From a virus: a stretch of 52,785 bases of DNA. Where the stretch lies: the IMG/VR virus record IMGVR_UViG_3300042291_002130, positions 1 to 52,785 of that record. One strand, given 5' to 3'. A program made the position numbers and the translations under genes. Of the stretch, positions 1 to 8,366 are shown piece by piece. The stretch's first letter is position 1. The number at the start of each line of letters is the position of its first letter. A model generated the notes under the pieces. That model made no database searches and was not told the origin of the DNA. It was given only the letters and a program-made list of their open reading frames with translations.

Positions 1-267
1 AGTACTTATTGGGTTGACTGCTATATGGCAACCAAATCGCCAGAAGGTGTAATTACTAAATGGATTATTGAAGTAAAGCCTAATAAGTATTTGACTCCTC
101 CTGAACCACCAAAAAGATTAACTGAGAAATCTACTCTAAATTATGCTAGGCATGCTAAAGCATATATTATAAATGATGCTAAATTTAAAGCAGCTAAAGT
201 ATATGCTAAAGAGAATAATATGCGATTTGGTATAATCACTGAAAACTTTCTATTCAATAAGGTGTAG
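1..267 (+). CDS. 4: gp4-type head completion nuclease, C-terminal part
   Basis: The frame is open from base 1, so the gene begins outside the window; the ATG at 25 is internal. Reading from base 1 gives STYWVDCYM, then IIEVKP at the position where T4 gp4 has VEIKP, then PPEPPKR, KFKAAK and FGIITE. This is the TnsA-like endonuclease fold of T4 head completion protein gp4, where the E-x-K pair of the IEVKP strand belongs to the active site. In T4 gp4 acts on filled heads before tail joining. It is followed closely by an unknown gene and the portal gene on the same strand. Family assignment is by motif memory, not alignment. Confidence 0.75.
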   Translation, partial: STYWVDCYMATKSPEGVITKWIIEVKPNKYLTPPEPPKRLTEKSTLNYARHAKAYIINDAKFKAAKVYAKENNMRFGIITENFLFNKV

Positions 268-278
268 AATATTAAACG

Positions 279-896
279 ATGGATTTCAATAAACTAGAAA
301 AGAATAATGGTACTCTTCCACTAAATGTAGTGTCTGACCAGTATGGGATAACACAAACTAGAGGTCAAGTTATACCAGGTAGATTTTATTCACTCAAAGT
401 AGTTGCGGAAGTTCCAGCTATTACTGAATCGTATGTATACCAAAAGACTGGTAAAGCTTATTTAGATCTAAATCCAACTGGCTTACTCCTGTTTCATGAT
501 AATTGGAAAGAAGTTGCACTGATTTTAAATATTAAGATTATTCCGCCAGTCATACAATCGAAAGTAATGGAAGCATATTGGGCTTTTTCTAAGTTAAATG
601 GATTAAATCATCTATTTGATAAAGAGGATAAATTAAAAGATCTAAATGAACGAAGATTACTTGATCATCGATTTTATTTGATTACTCCAACTGCTCTTAG
701 CAATTTCATTGGAGTAAATAACTTAAACTATGCAATAAATAACTATAATATGGACACTATCGCTGAAGCCAAATTAATTGATTGGGATAACTTTGGAATG
801 TTAGTTAATCCAAAAATATCAACACATGGATTCTATCCAGATCCAATAAATCTGGCTAAAGTTTATGAAAACTTTTTAACAAATACCCTAGTATAA
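279..896 (+). CDS. Putative virion protein between gp4 and portal
   Basis: A 205-residue soluble protein with no signal peptide or membrane segment. The N-terminal half is beta-rich with the stretch PGRFYSLKV; the C-terminal half is helical and Asn-rich. It lies 11 bases after the gp4-type gene and 1 base before the portal start, so the three are almost certainly co-transcribed. In T4 the gp4 gene is next to baseplate wedge gene 53 (196 residues), and the similar size and location make a wedge or connector role possible, but I see no decisive motif. Function unassigned. Confidence 0.6.
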   Translation: MDFNKLEKNNGTLPLNVVSDQYGITQTRGQVIPGRFYSLKVVAEVPAITESYVYQKTGKAYLDLNPTGLLLFHDNWKEVALILNIKIIPPVIQSKVMEAYWAFSKLNGLNHLFDKEDKLKDLNERRLLDHRFYLITPTALSNFIGVNNLNYAINNYNMDTIAEAKLIDWDNFGMLVNPKISTHGFYPDPINLAKVYENFLTNTLV

Positions 897-897
897 T

Positions 898-2610
898 ATG
901 GCAGGATTTTTAAATACATCAAGTGCAAGAGTAGGAAGCGCACTATCTAATTTAAGTAAGTTTGGAACTCGACATGAAGACCTTCTACTTAAAAATTCAC
1001 AAGCGATAGGTTTTATTGAGAGTCAGCTACAAGCAAGGGCAGGTCGATCAAGTATGAATGATGACCTGATGAAATTCTCAATGGCAATTTCAGATACGAC
1101 ATCACAATTGAGAACAAAGGCATTGGCTTTTTTCCAATTAGACTATGTTGTAAAGAGGGAACGCCTTCGTGATATTGCTGCAAATGGTGAAATTGAATTT
1201 GTATTAGAAACAATCGTTGACGATATGATTGTATACGATGATGAAAATCGATTCGTATATCCAAAGGATCTTACTGGTAAAATGTTATATCGTGGAGATA
1301 CTAAAGAGGAGCGTTTAAACTTTCAAGAAAAAGTAGTTAGAAAGTATAATGATAACTTTGAAAAAATTTATAATGCTTGGGGATTTGCCGATGGTATTGC
1401 ATCATGGCAATATGCATTTCAATACTTAATTGAAGGCCATCTTACTTTTGAAATTATTTATGATAATCTAGAAAAACCTAAAGAGATTATTGGATTTAAA
1501 GAATTAGATCCTGCAAGTATTGCTCCACAATTACAAAAGGATGCTAAAGGTAAAATCTTTATGCAATGGTTACAATACGATCAATTGACAGGATCAACTC
1601 GAGTACTTAATGACTCTCAAGTAATTTACATATCTTATTCAAATCATTTTAGAACAAAAAGAATATCTTTTGTTGAAAGATTAATTAGATCATTTAACTT
1701 ACTTAGAATTATTGAACATAGTAAAGTTATTTGGCACGTAATGAATGCACCAATCAGATTAACAACGTCTGTTCCGATTGGAAGTAAAAGTTTTCAAAAA
1801 GGTCAAGAGGATGTTCGAGAATTCTTAAATATGTTTAAAGAAGATATTATCTTTAATGGAGATACTGGAGAACTTCAAGTAGATGGTAAACCAAATGTAT
1901 TATTCTATAAAAACTATGTAACTCCAATTAATGATCAAAACCAGCAAGTTAAAATTGAGCCATTAGCTATGCCTGGCCCAAACCTTTCTGGTTCTGAATT
2001 ACTTAATTATTTCTATAAAAAATTAAAAATGGATTCCAAAATTCCATATTCTCGTTGGGAAGGTCAATCTGGAATGGGTGCATTTACTCTTAATGCTGAA
2101 GGTATTACTAGAGAGGAAATTAGATATCAAAAATTTGTTAATCGACTAAGATCTGCTTTTTCTGAATTACTAGTTAAACCTTGGTATTTACAAATGTGTT
2201 TAGATTTTCCAGAATTAGGAGATGACTATAAATTTAATAATGCAATCGGTCTTACTTATAATAACGATAATGTATTTGAAGAGATGAAGAAGAATGAAAT
2301 TGAAGCTAAGCGAATAGCTGCATTCCAAGCTAAGAAAGGAGTAATGAATGATGATGGAACTCCATACTTTGCTACTGAATACTTAATTAGAGAAGAACTT
2401 AAAATGACTGAATCTGAAATCAAATCAAATCAACAGTGGTTTGATCAGGAGATAGATGAAGAGGTTGAAGAGCCTGCAGCTGGTGCTGCTCCTGCCGCTG
2501 GTGCTGCTCCTGTCGGCGGAGCCGCTGTTCAACCGACTGAAGCCGCTCCTACTGAAGGAAGTAGTGAAACTATTGAAGGTGGTGAAACTAAAGGTGAAGG
2601 CGGCTTATAA
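898..2610 (+). CDS. 20: Portal vertex protein (gp20 family)
   Basis: A 570-residue protein, near the usual T4 gp20 length (524), forming the dodecameric DNA channel at one head vertex. Typical portal features are an N-terminal helical part, an alpha/beta clip/stem region with DDMIVYDDENRFVYP at about 102-116, a conserved segment SRWEGQSGMGAFTLNAEGITREE at about 384-406 and a helical crown. T4 gp20 carries comparable signatures around residues involved in the stem and tunnel loop. The last 50 residues are an Ala/Gly/Pro/Glu-rich tail (several AAGAAP-like units) not expected in T4, likely a disordered extension. Start ATG lies directly after the stop of the preceding gene (TAATATG). A strong terminator follows. 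Confidence 0.88.
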   Translation: MAGFLNTSSARVGSALSNLSKFGTRHEDLLLKNSQAIGFIESQLQARAGRSSMNDDLMKFSMAISDTTSQLRTKALAFFQLDYVVKRERLRDIAANGEIEFVLETIVDDMIVYDDENRFVYPKDLTGKMLYRGDTKEERLNFQEKVVRKYNDNFEKIYNAWGFADGIASWQYAFQYLIEGHLTFEIIYDNLEKPKEIIGFKELDPASIAPQLQKDAKGKIFMQWLQYDQLTGSTRVLNDSQVIYISYSNHFRTKRISFVERLIRSFNLLRIIEHSKVIWHVMNAPIRLTTSVPIGSKSFQKGQEDVREFLNMFKEDIIFNGDTGELQVDGKPNVLFYKNYVTPINDQNQQVKIEPLAMPGPNLSGSELLNYFYKKLKMDSKIPYSRWEGQSGMGAFTLNAEGITREEIRYQKFVNRLRSAFSELLVKPWYLQMCLDFPELGDDYKFNNAIGLTYNNDNVFEEMKKNEIEAKRIAAFQAKKGVMNDDGTPYFATEYLIREELKMTESEIKSNQQWFDQEIDEEVEEPAAGAAPAAGAAPVGGAAVQPTEAAPTEGSSETIEGGETKGEGGL

Positions 2611-2637
2611 AAAGCTAAAATTAATTTAATATTATAG

Positions 2638-2667
2638 AATGGTTTAGTATCTTATTACTAAACCATT
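2638..2667 (+). terminator. Rho-independent terminator after portal gene
   Basis: A perfect 12-bp stem (2638-2649 with 2656-2667), six-base loop, followed by TTTTT. It ends the head operon and lies just before the coiled-coil gene at 2675. Confidence 0.85.
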
Positions 2668-2674
2668 TTTTATT

Positions 2675-3058
2675 ATGAAAGAAAAAATAAAAGAATTTTC
2701 AGAAAGGTTATTAAGTTTACCTAATGAGATCGCTACCCTACAGGAATCCCTGATTGAATTCAATGATGAATTACAGAAAGTAGATAATGAAATATCTGAA
2801 CGCACTTCTGAGATTAAGACCATTATCAACAACGCATTAGATGATAATGGCAAGAAACTATATTCAAATGCTGAGATGAGAGAATCTGCATTTATCTCTG
2901 ATTCTAAAAATGATATATTGTTGCCTTCTCTATATGTAGAACACAGTAATATTCAAAAAAGAATTCAAAAGGTAAAAATAGGAATTGAGAACCTAAGTAA
3001 CTATCAAAGAAACTTACGAACCCTAATTGCGTATATGACTGAACAGACGATTGATTAA
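2675..3058 (+). CDS. Small coiled-coil protein, unknown function
   Basis: A 127-residue, charged, almost wholly helical protein. Heptad-like repeats run through residues 5-55 and 85-120, so a coiled-coil hairpin is likely. It starts right behind the portal terminator, so it needs read-through or its own promoter, and it ends tail-to-tail with the baseplate gene: the stop codons of both strands overlap in ATTAATC. Possible roles include a chaperone or scaffold, but nothing in the sequence decides this. Confidence 0.6.
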   Translation: MKEKIKEFSERLLSLPNEIATLQESLIEFNDELQKVDNEISERTSEIKTIINNALDDNGKKLYSNAEMRESAFISDSKNDILLPSLYVEHSNIQKRIQKVKIGIENLSNYQRNLRTLIAYMTEQTID

Positions 3059-3432
3059 TCGTAGAACATTGCAATACTATTCTTAAGTTCAGGTATGTCG
3101 ATTAGTAGAACTAAGATGTCACGATTTGATTTATCATCTGGATATAGTGATGGTGATGCTGTGATTTGACGTTTTCGTGCTTCAGCGACATACTTGTTTA
3201 TTTGACTAGTAGCTTCATCACTTAGGTTAAATGGGTCTACTGAGTATTCAAATAAGTAACTATCTAAATTTAATCCAAAATCAGGTTCGCCTAATACTTC
3301 TCCTTTTTGTGTAAAAAGAGTCATCTTTACTTGCTGTATTGCTGATTCTAATTCGTCTCCAATTTCAACTCGATCATTTAAATATCGTGGATCCCCATCA
3401 GTTCGTGTATAAAAATCTCTAAGATTTGCCAT
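3055..3432 (-). CDS. 25: Baseplate wedge protein (gp25 / lysozyme-like fold)
   Basis: A 125-residue protein of the GPW/gp25 family, the sheath-initiator/wedge component conserved in contractile tails. Diagnostic segments are the N-terminal DFYTRTDGDPRYLND, the central ESAIQQVKMTLFTQKGEVLGEPDFG at about 29-53 (the family signature with L-x-T-x-x-GE and P-x-FG) and the following S-YLFEYSVDPF. Length equals T4 gp25 (132). It is last in a minus-strand virion operon that starts near 5.8 kb. Confidence 0.85.
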   Translation of the reverse strand: MANLRDFYTRTDGDPRYLNDRVEIGDELESAIQQVKMTLFTQKGEVLGEPDFGLNLDSYLFEYSVDPFNLSDEATSQINKYVAEARKRQITASPSLYPDDKSNRDILVLLIDIPELKNSIAMFYD

Positions 3433-3444
3433 AATTGTCTTATT

Positions 3445-4179
3445 TTAATAGTGGGCAAGGAACATCCAATCTGTAGTATTCTCACCTTTCATCATTGTCT
3501 TAACATCCTCCATTTCCTTTTCAGCAGTTGCAACAATATTTTGATAGTTTACTGTAACTCCTCCAGGAAGAGTATAATTAAATGTTTGAAGCATATGTGA
3601 TAATCTTACTTTTGCATGAGCTCTGACGTATCTTTGAAATAGCTCATCTTCATACAATTTACTAGGATCAAGCTTTTTAAATACTCTCAATACTGCTGCA
3701 GTTTTAGGCGTTCTTCCTAATACCCCAAGCTGTTTAGTATTTTTATTATAGTCATATGCAATAGTATCAATTAACATTGATTTGGTTAAATCTAAGAAAG
3801 AAAACATTACTGTTCGATACATGATACTCTCCCCAATAAAAGGAGTTAAGAATATTTCAGCACCAATAAATTTTTGTTCTGAAAAATCTCTATCTAATGT
3901 ACCAAAAATAGTTCCTCCCTTCGCCTCTTTAAAATCAACAACAAATTGTACACAGTCTGGTAATTGAATCTGCCTAAGTTTTTTAAAATTAGGGTGATCA
4001 AATACTTCAGTTGGAAGTAATAAATATTGACTCTCTACTGCATGTTTCCAGTTGTCCCAGAAAAATTTACAGTCATTTGCTATTATACGCTTAACTTCTT
4101 TTTCAGGAAGGCCATATGGTAATGCTCCTGAGAAAGTAATTTCGTCATTTATGTCCTGGATAAGTTCTAATTCGGTCAT
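3445..4179 (-). CDS. Putative virion structural protein
   Basis: A 244-residue protein, no membrane segments. The N-terminal part reads MTELELIQDINDEITFSG then LPYGLPEKEVKRII, a pattern I associate with neck or wedge proteins of T4-like phages, but I cannot name the T4 counterpart. An ATG at 4224 would add 15 residues overlapping the upstream gene; I chose 4179 because it has the usual AATATAACATG context and lies just behind the upstream stop. Its place directly before gp25 in the transcript supports a tail or baseplate role. Confidence 0.6.
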   Translation of the reverse strand: MTELELIQDINDEITFSGALPYGLPEKEVKRIIANDCKFFWDNWKHAVESQYLLLPTEVFDHPNFKKLRQIQLPDCVQFVVDFKEAKGGTIFGTLDRDFSEQKFIGAEIFLTPFIGESIMYRTVMFSFLDLTKSMLIDTIAYDYNKNTKQLGVLGRTPKTAAVLRVFKKLDPSKLYEDELFQRYVRAHAKVRLSHMLQTFNYTLPGGVTVNYQNIVATAEKEMEDVKTMMKGENTTDWMFLAHY

Positions 4180-4186
4180 GGTTATA

Positions 4187-4630
4187 TTATTGATTTGATC
4201 CAGAGCCTGCGCCCTTAGTATCACTAAATCTTACACTTGATTTATCGATATCTACATTAAATTCTTTATCTCCCATCGATCTTCCTAAAGCTCTTTGGTT
4301 TTTCTTAGCAACCATATCATCTTGTTTTCCAGCACGGTCAACTGATAACCTCATTACTTGATCAAGAGATTGAGCTTTCATCTTCTTCTTCCAATCACTA
4401 TGAAAAATCATATTCATTGCTCGAGTAATATCAACTTCTTGTATTTCTCCACTGTATCTGCTTGGATTTCTTGCAGCTTTTTCATTAGCTAATTCTCTAG
4501 CTATTGCAATAACCGCAGTATATAGTCCGCTAAGTGCGCTTTGCACCATACCCTTAAAATTAGTTGGGTATACCACCTCTTTAGTAGATTCATTGATAAA
4601 TTGACGATATGTTTTTATGTTTCTTTCCAT
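4187..4630 (-). CDS. Leader-tagged virion protein (capsid-targeting type)
   Basis: A 147-residue protein that opens with MERNIKTYRQFINESTKE. TYRQFINES closely resembles the T4 capsid-targeting leader (TYQEFIAEA), which directs internal proteins into the prohead and is cut after the glutamate by protease gp21. The rest is helical with an Ala-rich segment at 35-60 and a disordered Gly/Ser tail. It overlaps the next start by one base and belongs to the minus-strand virion operon. Function unknown; head internal protein is the best inference. Confidence 0.6.
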   Translation of the reverse strand: MERNIKTYRQFINESTKEVVYPTNFKGMVQSALSGLYTAVIAIARELANEKAARNPSRYSGEIQEVDITRAMNMIFHSDWKKKMKAQSLDQVMRLSVDRAGKQDDMVAKKNQRALGRSMGDKEFNVDIDKSSVRFSDTKGAGSGSNQ

Positions 4631-5004
4631 TATTTGGAAGTAGCTGCTTTTTGTAATGCTCCATTTAATGCAGTTGTTGCATTATTAACTACTACGTTTT
4701 GGTCTGATTTTAATTTTTCAAGTTCAGCTTGCTTTGCTGCTACTGCTCTATCTCTATTTGCAGAGGCAGTCGCTAATGCAGATCTTGCTGCAATTACTGC
4801 AGGATCAGCTTCAACCATTGGCGGTTCAGCTGGAGTTGTTGCAGGATCTGCTTGATTTTGAGTAGTATCAGTTGGAGTAGCTGGTGCAGCAGCTGGAGCA
4901 GTTTGCTCAGTAACTACTGGGTTCGCACCTGATTCAACACTAATTTCTTCAGATGCTTTCTTTTCAGCATTTTGAAAACTCTTAAAAGATTTTACATATG
5001 ACAT
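4630..5004 (-). CDS. Leader-tagged Ala/Pro-rich coiled-coil protein
   Basis: A 124-residue protein starting MSYVKSFKSFQNAEKK, a weaker version of the leader seen in neighbours (SFKSFQNAE). Residues 25-65 are low complexity, rich in Ala, Pro, Thr and Glu; residues 66-124 are Ala-rich helix likely to form a coiled coil. It overlaps the previous gene by one base, so translation is coupled. Composition resembles an internal or scaffold-type protein; no enzyme motif is visible. Confidence 0.55.
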   Translation of the reverse strand: MSYVKSFKSFQNAEKKASEEISVESGANPVVTEQTAPAAAPATPTDTTQNQADPATTPAEPPMVEADPAVIAARSALATASANRDRAVAAKQAELEKLKSDQNVVVNNATTALNGALQKAATSK

Positions 5005-5012
5005 ATCTTTAA

Positions 5013-5291
5013 TTATTTAGTTTTATTAAATTCGTTTGAAGTTTTTACAAATTCCTCATACGAAAGTATTTTAATCTTTTTATCCATTCTAGGATTAGAG
5101 CCAAATGCACTAGTTATTCTTCCACCAGTTAAGAAAGGAGAATTATTCCAGTGTGTTGGAATAGTACCCGACGCGCCAGCATAAAACATCATTGCGTTTG
5201 CTCGTTTAGTGTCAGGTCTCAATATTCGTTCAGTATTATCTAACTCAATCGAATTTGCCCCAATTCCTTCAACTAATCTCTTTAATTTCAT
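5013..5291 (-). CDS. Small virion-type protein, unknown
   Basis: A 92-residue protein. The first ATG of the frame (5321) lies inside the upstream gene; I chose 5291 because it follows the upstream stop immediately (TAATATG), the standard junction here. It begins MKLKRLVEGIGANS, where LVEG could be a minimal leader and cleavage site, and ends with SYEEFVKTSNEF, a leader-like motif at the wrong end. The middle (RPDTKRANAMMFYAG) has no recognised domain. Operon position suggests a virion role. Confidence 0.5.
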   Translation of the reverse strand: MKLKRLVEGIGANSIELDNTERILRPDTKRANAMMFYAGASGTIPTHWNNSPFLTGGRITSAFGSNPRMDKKIKILSYEEFVKTSNEFNKTK

Positions 5292-5292
5292 A

Positions 5293-5760
5293 TTATTCTT
5301 GTGGAAATTGTAAATCGTCAACTGGTTGATCTAATGAGAATTCAGGAGCCTTTGGTTCCATTTGTTTTGAAAAATTAATATCTTCTTCACCATCGATTGG
5401 TGCATCATTAGGGGTCTCTTCTGGTGTTCCTCCACTAGGTATCGCAAGTAGTTGATCTCTATTTGAATCAATAAATTGTTGTAATCCCATACAAACTAAT
5501 GGATTTACTTGTTGACATCTATCCATTAACTCTTGAACAGTTAATGTCATTACATCAGATTGAGGTAATAGGTTTTGATCTTGTGGCTGTTCTTGTTGAG
5601 CTTGAACTTGGTCAAAACTTGGAATTTCTTCAATATTTGTTACCACATGTACAGGCGCTTCTTGCGCAGGTGGCATTTGAATATCTGGCGCGTGTTGCAT
5701 TGGAGCAGGTTGTTGAATATCATCCGCTTCATATAATCTTTTAATAGAAGTCTTTTGCAT
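5293..5760 (-). CDS. Leader-tagged Pro/Gln-rich protein, first in late operon
   Basis: A 155-residue acidic protein beginning MQKTSIKRLYEADD, a short leader with a possible LYE cleavage site. Residues 15-70 are Pro/Gln/Ala-rich; 75-110 contain MTLTVQELMDRCQQVNPLVCMGLQQ; the C-terminus is acidic. A longer frame opens at 5832, but 5760 puts the start a short leader after the late promoter at 5786-5794 and puts the leader motif at the N-terminus. First gene of the operon that runs down to gp25. Confidence 0.55.
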   Translation of the reverse strand: MQKTSIKRLYEADDIQQPAPMQHAPDIQMPPAQEAPVHVVTNIEEIPSFDQVQAQQEQPQDQNLLPQSDVMTLTVQELMDRCQQVNPLVCMGLQQFIDSNRDQLLAIPSGGTPEETPNDAPIDGEEDINFSKQMEPKAPEFSLDQPVDDLQFPQE

Positions 5761-5785
5761 CTTTTTAAATTTATTTTTTATAGTA

Positions 5786-5794
5786 TTATTTATC
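5786..5794 (-). promoter_or_regulatory. Late promoter GATAAATAA
   Basis: Minus-strand GGATAAATAATA about 25 bases before the start at 5760. One of about a dozen GATAAATAA sites placed before virion or leader-tagged genes in this window; T4 late promoters use TATAAATA. Confidence 0.65.
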
Positions 5795-5830
5795 CAGAAA
5801 CCAAGTATACGTTTTAAGATATAAAGAAAC

Positions 5831-6076
5831 ATGAAAGAAAAAGATATTAATGCTGCCGCTGTTGCTCTTGAAGAAGAGTTAAGAAAATCAATTATTAAAA
5901 AATTGGATACAATTAAAGAATCTGTAGTATTGCAAAAAGGTTCAAACCAATCTTCATATTATCAAATGTTAATGATGATTGACGATGATCTTGATGATGT
6001 GTTACTTAATTGGGAATATGATTCAATCGATCCGTCTCTTTCATTTAATAGAGAAGATGATGGTGATGATTATTGA
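5831..6076 (+). CDS. Small acidic protein, unknown
   Basis: An 81-residue protein with a helical N-terminus (EEELRKSIIKKLDTIKE) and a very acidic C-terminus (several DD pairs, ending DDGDDY). It is transcribed away from the late operon at 5760 as a single plus-strand gene among minus-strand virion genes. Its start ATG follows AAGAAAC. No family recognised. Confidence 0.5.
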   Translation: MKEKDINAAAVALEEELRKSIIKKLDTIKESVVLQKGSNQSSYYQMLMMIDDDLDDVLLNWEYDSIDPSLSFNREDDGDDY

Positions 6077-6095
6077 TTTAGGTCAAAGTGATATA

Positions 6096-6701
6096 TTAGT
6101 GAGTACTAATTAATACTCCACCTAATGCAGTTGCATGATTAGTAATATGATTTAAATCATCTGGACTTAATTTAGTTTTTCTTTTAGTATAGTCCAATCC
6201 TAGTACACCAATAAATTTTTCATCAATTGTTTTTATAGCAAATAAGTAACCTGCTTTACACCCAGTATCTTCTGCAATGTATTTTAATCCATATGTTGCT
6301 ATCTCTTCATCAGTAAAATCTGAAATTGCAATTAAATCTTTTTCAAGTAATCTATTCATTGACTTTGAAAATAAATTAATTGGTATATTTTGGAAATTCG
6401 ATTGAATTGAAGTAGTGTTTAATGCAACAGTTTCATATATTACACTAAATTTAGCAATTGATTTTCCAGTAGGATAAAAGTGTCCGCCGTTATGGAATTG
6501 AGTAATCCATACACGATCTGCTTTAAACTCTTCTCTAATCTGGTCAATTTTTGATGTAACCCTTTCTCCTATTCTAAGAGAATCAGATAACATATCTGGA
6601 GCAGCTGCCTTCTTATCTAATTTATTTTTAATAATAATAATTAAAATAGGCCCAAGTACTCCTGTAATAAAAGCAATTATAATTGGTATGATTGATTCCA
6701 A
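6096..6701 (-). CDS. Membrane-anchored GAF-like domain protein
   Basis: A 201-residue protein with one N-terminal membrane helix (about 4-25, ESIIPIIIAFITGVLGPILIII) and a cytoplasmic domain. The domain has GAF-like features: RVWITQFHNGGHFYPTG at about 63-79, SVIYETV, and YLFAIKTIDEKFIGVLGLDY at about 152-171, where the GVLGLDY strand is typical of GAF domains. GAF domains bind small ligands such as cyclic nucleotides, but no catalytic output is attached here. It sits between late virion genes, so it may act on infected-cell membrane sensing or be part of the particle; both are inference. Confidence 0.65.
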   Translation of the reverse strand: MESIIPIIIAFITGVLGPILIIIIKNKLDKKAAAPDMLSDSLRIGERVTSKIDQIREEFKADRVWITQFHNGGHFYPTGKSIAKFSVIYETVALNTTSIQSNFQNIPINLFSKSMNRLLEKDLIAISDFTDEEIATYGLKYIAEDTGCKAGYLFAIKTIDEKFIGVLGLDYTKRKTKLSPDDLNHITNHATALGGVLISTH

Positions 6702-6718
6702 AATAGTATTAATTAATT

Positions 6719-7357
6719 TTACATATTACACCCACATGAATACCCGTATTCATTACTAAGATATTCTTCTCCACATTCTTTACATGTATCTTCCTCTTCG
6801 GCATATTTATCACCATTCATATATTCTGAATCTCCGCAAGTATCACACTCAACATCTTCATTAATAAATTGAATAAAGCTTTTAACTAGAGTAATACCTT
6901 CGTCTACTTTCTTTTTAGGATTTGCTCCAGCTTCAGGATTTCCTTCCTCACGCTCTTCATCATCTTCCTCTTCATTAGATTCTTCCTCTTCGTCAGACTC
7001 TTCATCATCATCTTCAGAACTAGGAGCAGGTAGTGGTTCATCTTCTTCAGTTGATTCATCTTCTAAATCTTCTTCAGTTGTATCCATTGTAATATTATCA
7101 GTTGGTGCTTTCATATCGTCTGAATTATCTGATGAAAATGAAGGAGCTCCCTCCTCTCCAGGACCAGCCGGTACCATTTCATAGTTTCCAGAGATTGGAC
7201 GGTTTGGGCTAATTTGCGGTTGGTCATATGTTTCATCATCAAAACCTTCTTCAAAATTAGCTGCAGCATTTTTCATATCATCTAAACTAACTGGCTCGTC
7301 GCTTCCATTAGAATATTTATCAGAAAATTCCACAAAATTTAAAACTCTACCTGGCAT
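6719..7357 (-). CDS. Acidic protein with internal leader motif and C-terminal zinc ribbon
   Basis: A 212-residue protein in three parts. Residues 1-155 are disordered and extremely acidic (long Glu/Asp/Ser runs at about 93-140). Residues 159-168 (KSFIQFINED) match the capsid-targeting leader but lie internally. Residues 171-210 carry Cys171, Cys174, Cys192, Cys195, Cys208 and Cys210, probably binding zinc. The N-terminus NFVEFSDKY is a weaker leader-like motif. The layout suggests cleavage at the internal site, releasing a zinc-ribbon peptide from an acidic scaffold-like part. A late promoter precedes it. Confidence 0.6.
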   Translation of the reverse strand: MPGRVLNFVEFSDKYSNGSDEPVSLDDMKNAAANFEEGFDDETYDQPQISPNRPISGNYEMVPAGPGEEGAPSFSSDNSDDMKAPTDNITMDTTEEDLEDESTEEDEPLPAPSSEDDDEESDEEEESNEEEDDEEREEGNPEAGANPKKKVDEGITLVKSFIQFINEDVECDTCGDSEYMNGDKYAEEEDTCKECGEEYLSNEYGYSCGCNM

Positions 7358-7375
7358 TGTGTATAATTATTTTAG

Positions 7376-7384
7376 TTATTTATC
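7376..7384 (-). promoter_or_regulatory. Late promoter GATAAATAA
   Basis: Minus-strand GAGATAAATAACTAAAA, 18 bases upstream of the start at 7357. The same GATAAATAA with a following CTAAAA is shared by the sites before 32290 and 42692. Confidence 0.7.
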
Positions 7385-7434
7385 TCAACGAAATAATCGT
7401 TTTGAGCAGGTAACATAAAAATAAAAAATTCGAT

Positions 7435-7638
7435 ATGTTAGTAAAAGATCAATTTAGAAAAAATGGGTTAAGCTTGGCTCCAGGAGGATCAACTTTAACT
7501 GCAATTACAAAAGACGGTAGGGAGTTTTCGTATGATAAAATTAAGAATGTCGATGCATATTGTAGAAAACTTGCATCCGATCTTAATGTTATTGAAATAA
7601 TGGAAGGTACAACAAGTTTGTGGAAACGTAACAACTAA
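7435..7638 (+). CDS. Small hypothetical protein
   Basis: A 67-residue protein with a likely beta-beta-alpha-beta layout: LSLAPGGSTLTAITKDGREFSYD then an alpha helix DAYCRKLASDL and the strand NVIEIME. No membrane segment. First of three closely spaced plus-strand genes ending at a strong terminator at 8326. No family recognised. Confidence 0.5.
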   Translation: MLVKDQFRKNGLSLAPGGSTLTAITKDGREFSYDKIKNVDAYCRKLASDLNVIEIMEGTTSLWKRNN

Positions 7639-7649
7639 AAACTAGAAAT

Positions 7650-8042
7650 ATGACAGCTCAACTCGAAGCATTAGTAGACTCATATTATGAGGATTCTATT
7701 GAATTATACGATGGACGATTCTTATGTTTTAAAAGACTATTTGACTATCGATGTACTAATCGACATGCAATAGAAGTTTCAATTGAAGATATTGAAAATC
7801 AAACTATCACGAGTATCTCTACCTATTTTGATGGCAGATGGGTATTTTCAACTCCTCTTCATGAAAGCATGTTTTGGACATATATTAAACCAAATTTTGA
7901 TAGAGTTAAAGCAATTACTACTCGAATGAAAGAGGCAGGTCAAAGTAAAGATATGTTTGCATATCGTATACAATTAAATAAAGCAGCACAATCAATAGCA
8001 AGTCCAATCTCTAAGTTATTTGAAATTTTTAAAGGAAAATAA
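7650..8042 (+). CDS. Hypothetical protein
   Basis: A 130-residue mixed alpha/beta protein. Aromatic-rich beta segments (ELYDGRFLCFKRLFDYRC, ISTYFDGRWVFS) precede a basic helical C-terminus. It lies 11 bases after the previous gene with the common AAATATG start context. No motif recognised. Confidence 0.55.
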   Translation: MTAQLEALVDSYYEDSIELYDGRFLCFKRLFDYRCTNRHAIEVSIEDIENQTITSISTYFDGRWVFSTPLHESMFWTYIKPNFDRVKAITTRMKEAGQSKDMFAYRIQLNKAAQSIASPISKLFEIFKGK

Positions 8043-8043
8043 T

Positions 8044-8325
8044 ATGGCAAAATATACATATAATACTGAAGTTTTCGTAGACGTTGAAATTACAGTAGAT
8101 GAAGTAGTCGAATTTATTGAAGACTATGCAGATCGTAATGATCTTGAAATGATAAAAACAGCTATTAAAAATGCAGGTTGGAGTTTACCCAATAGTCATA
8201 CATTTAAAAGCGCAGATGGTACTTATATCAAAGATGAAAAATTACAATTATTATCTAAAGCATTTTCAAGATATACACTAGAAGAGCTTGAACAAAGACT
8301 TGGAAATAAATTTAATTTAATATAA
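8044..8325 (+). CDS. Hypothetical acidic protein
   Basis: A 93-residue protein starting MAKYTYNTEVFVDVEITVDEVVEFIEDY, a beta hairpin then an acidic helix. The ATG at 8020 lies inside the previous gene; I chose 8044 because of the TAATATG junction with the preceding stop. Last gene before a bidirectional terminator. Confidence 0.6.
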   Translation: MAKYTYNTEVFVDVEITVDEVVEFIEDYADRNDLEMIKTAIKNAGWSLPNSHTFKSADGTYIKDEKLQLLSKAFSRYTLEELEQRLGNKFNLI

Positions 8326-8353
8326 AAAAAGCCGAATAATAACTCGGCTTTTT
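8326..8353. terminator. Bidirectional terminator between convergent genes
   Basis: A perfect 10-bp stem, AAAAAGCCGA (8326-8335) with TCGGCTTTTT (8344-8353), and T-tracts on both strands. It separates the plus-strand operon ending at 8325 from the minus-strand gene ending at 8367. Confidence 0.9.
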
Positions 8354-8366
8354 AGTTATTCTAGAT

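Noticed and set aside
1013-1264. 83-residue minus-strand frame inside the portal gene
   Set aside because: Antisense shadow with His/Ile-rich low-quality protein; the portal frame is convincing.
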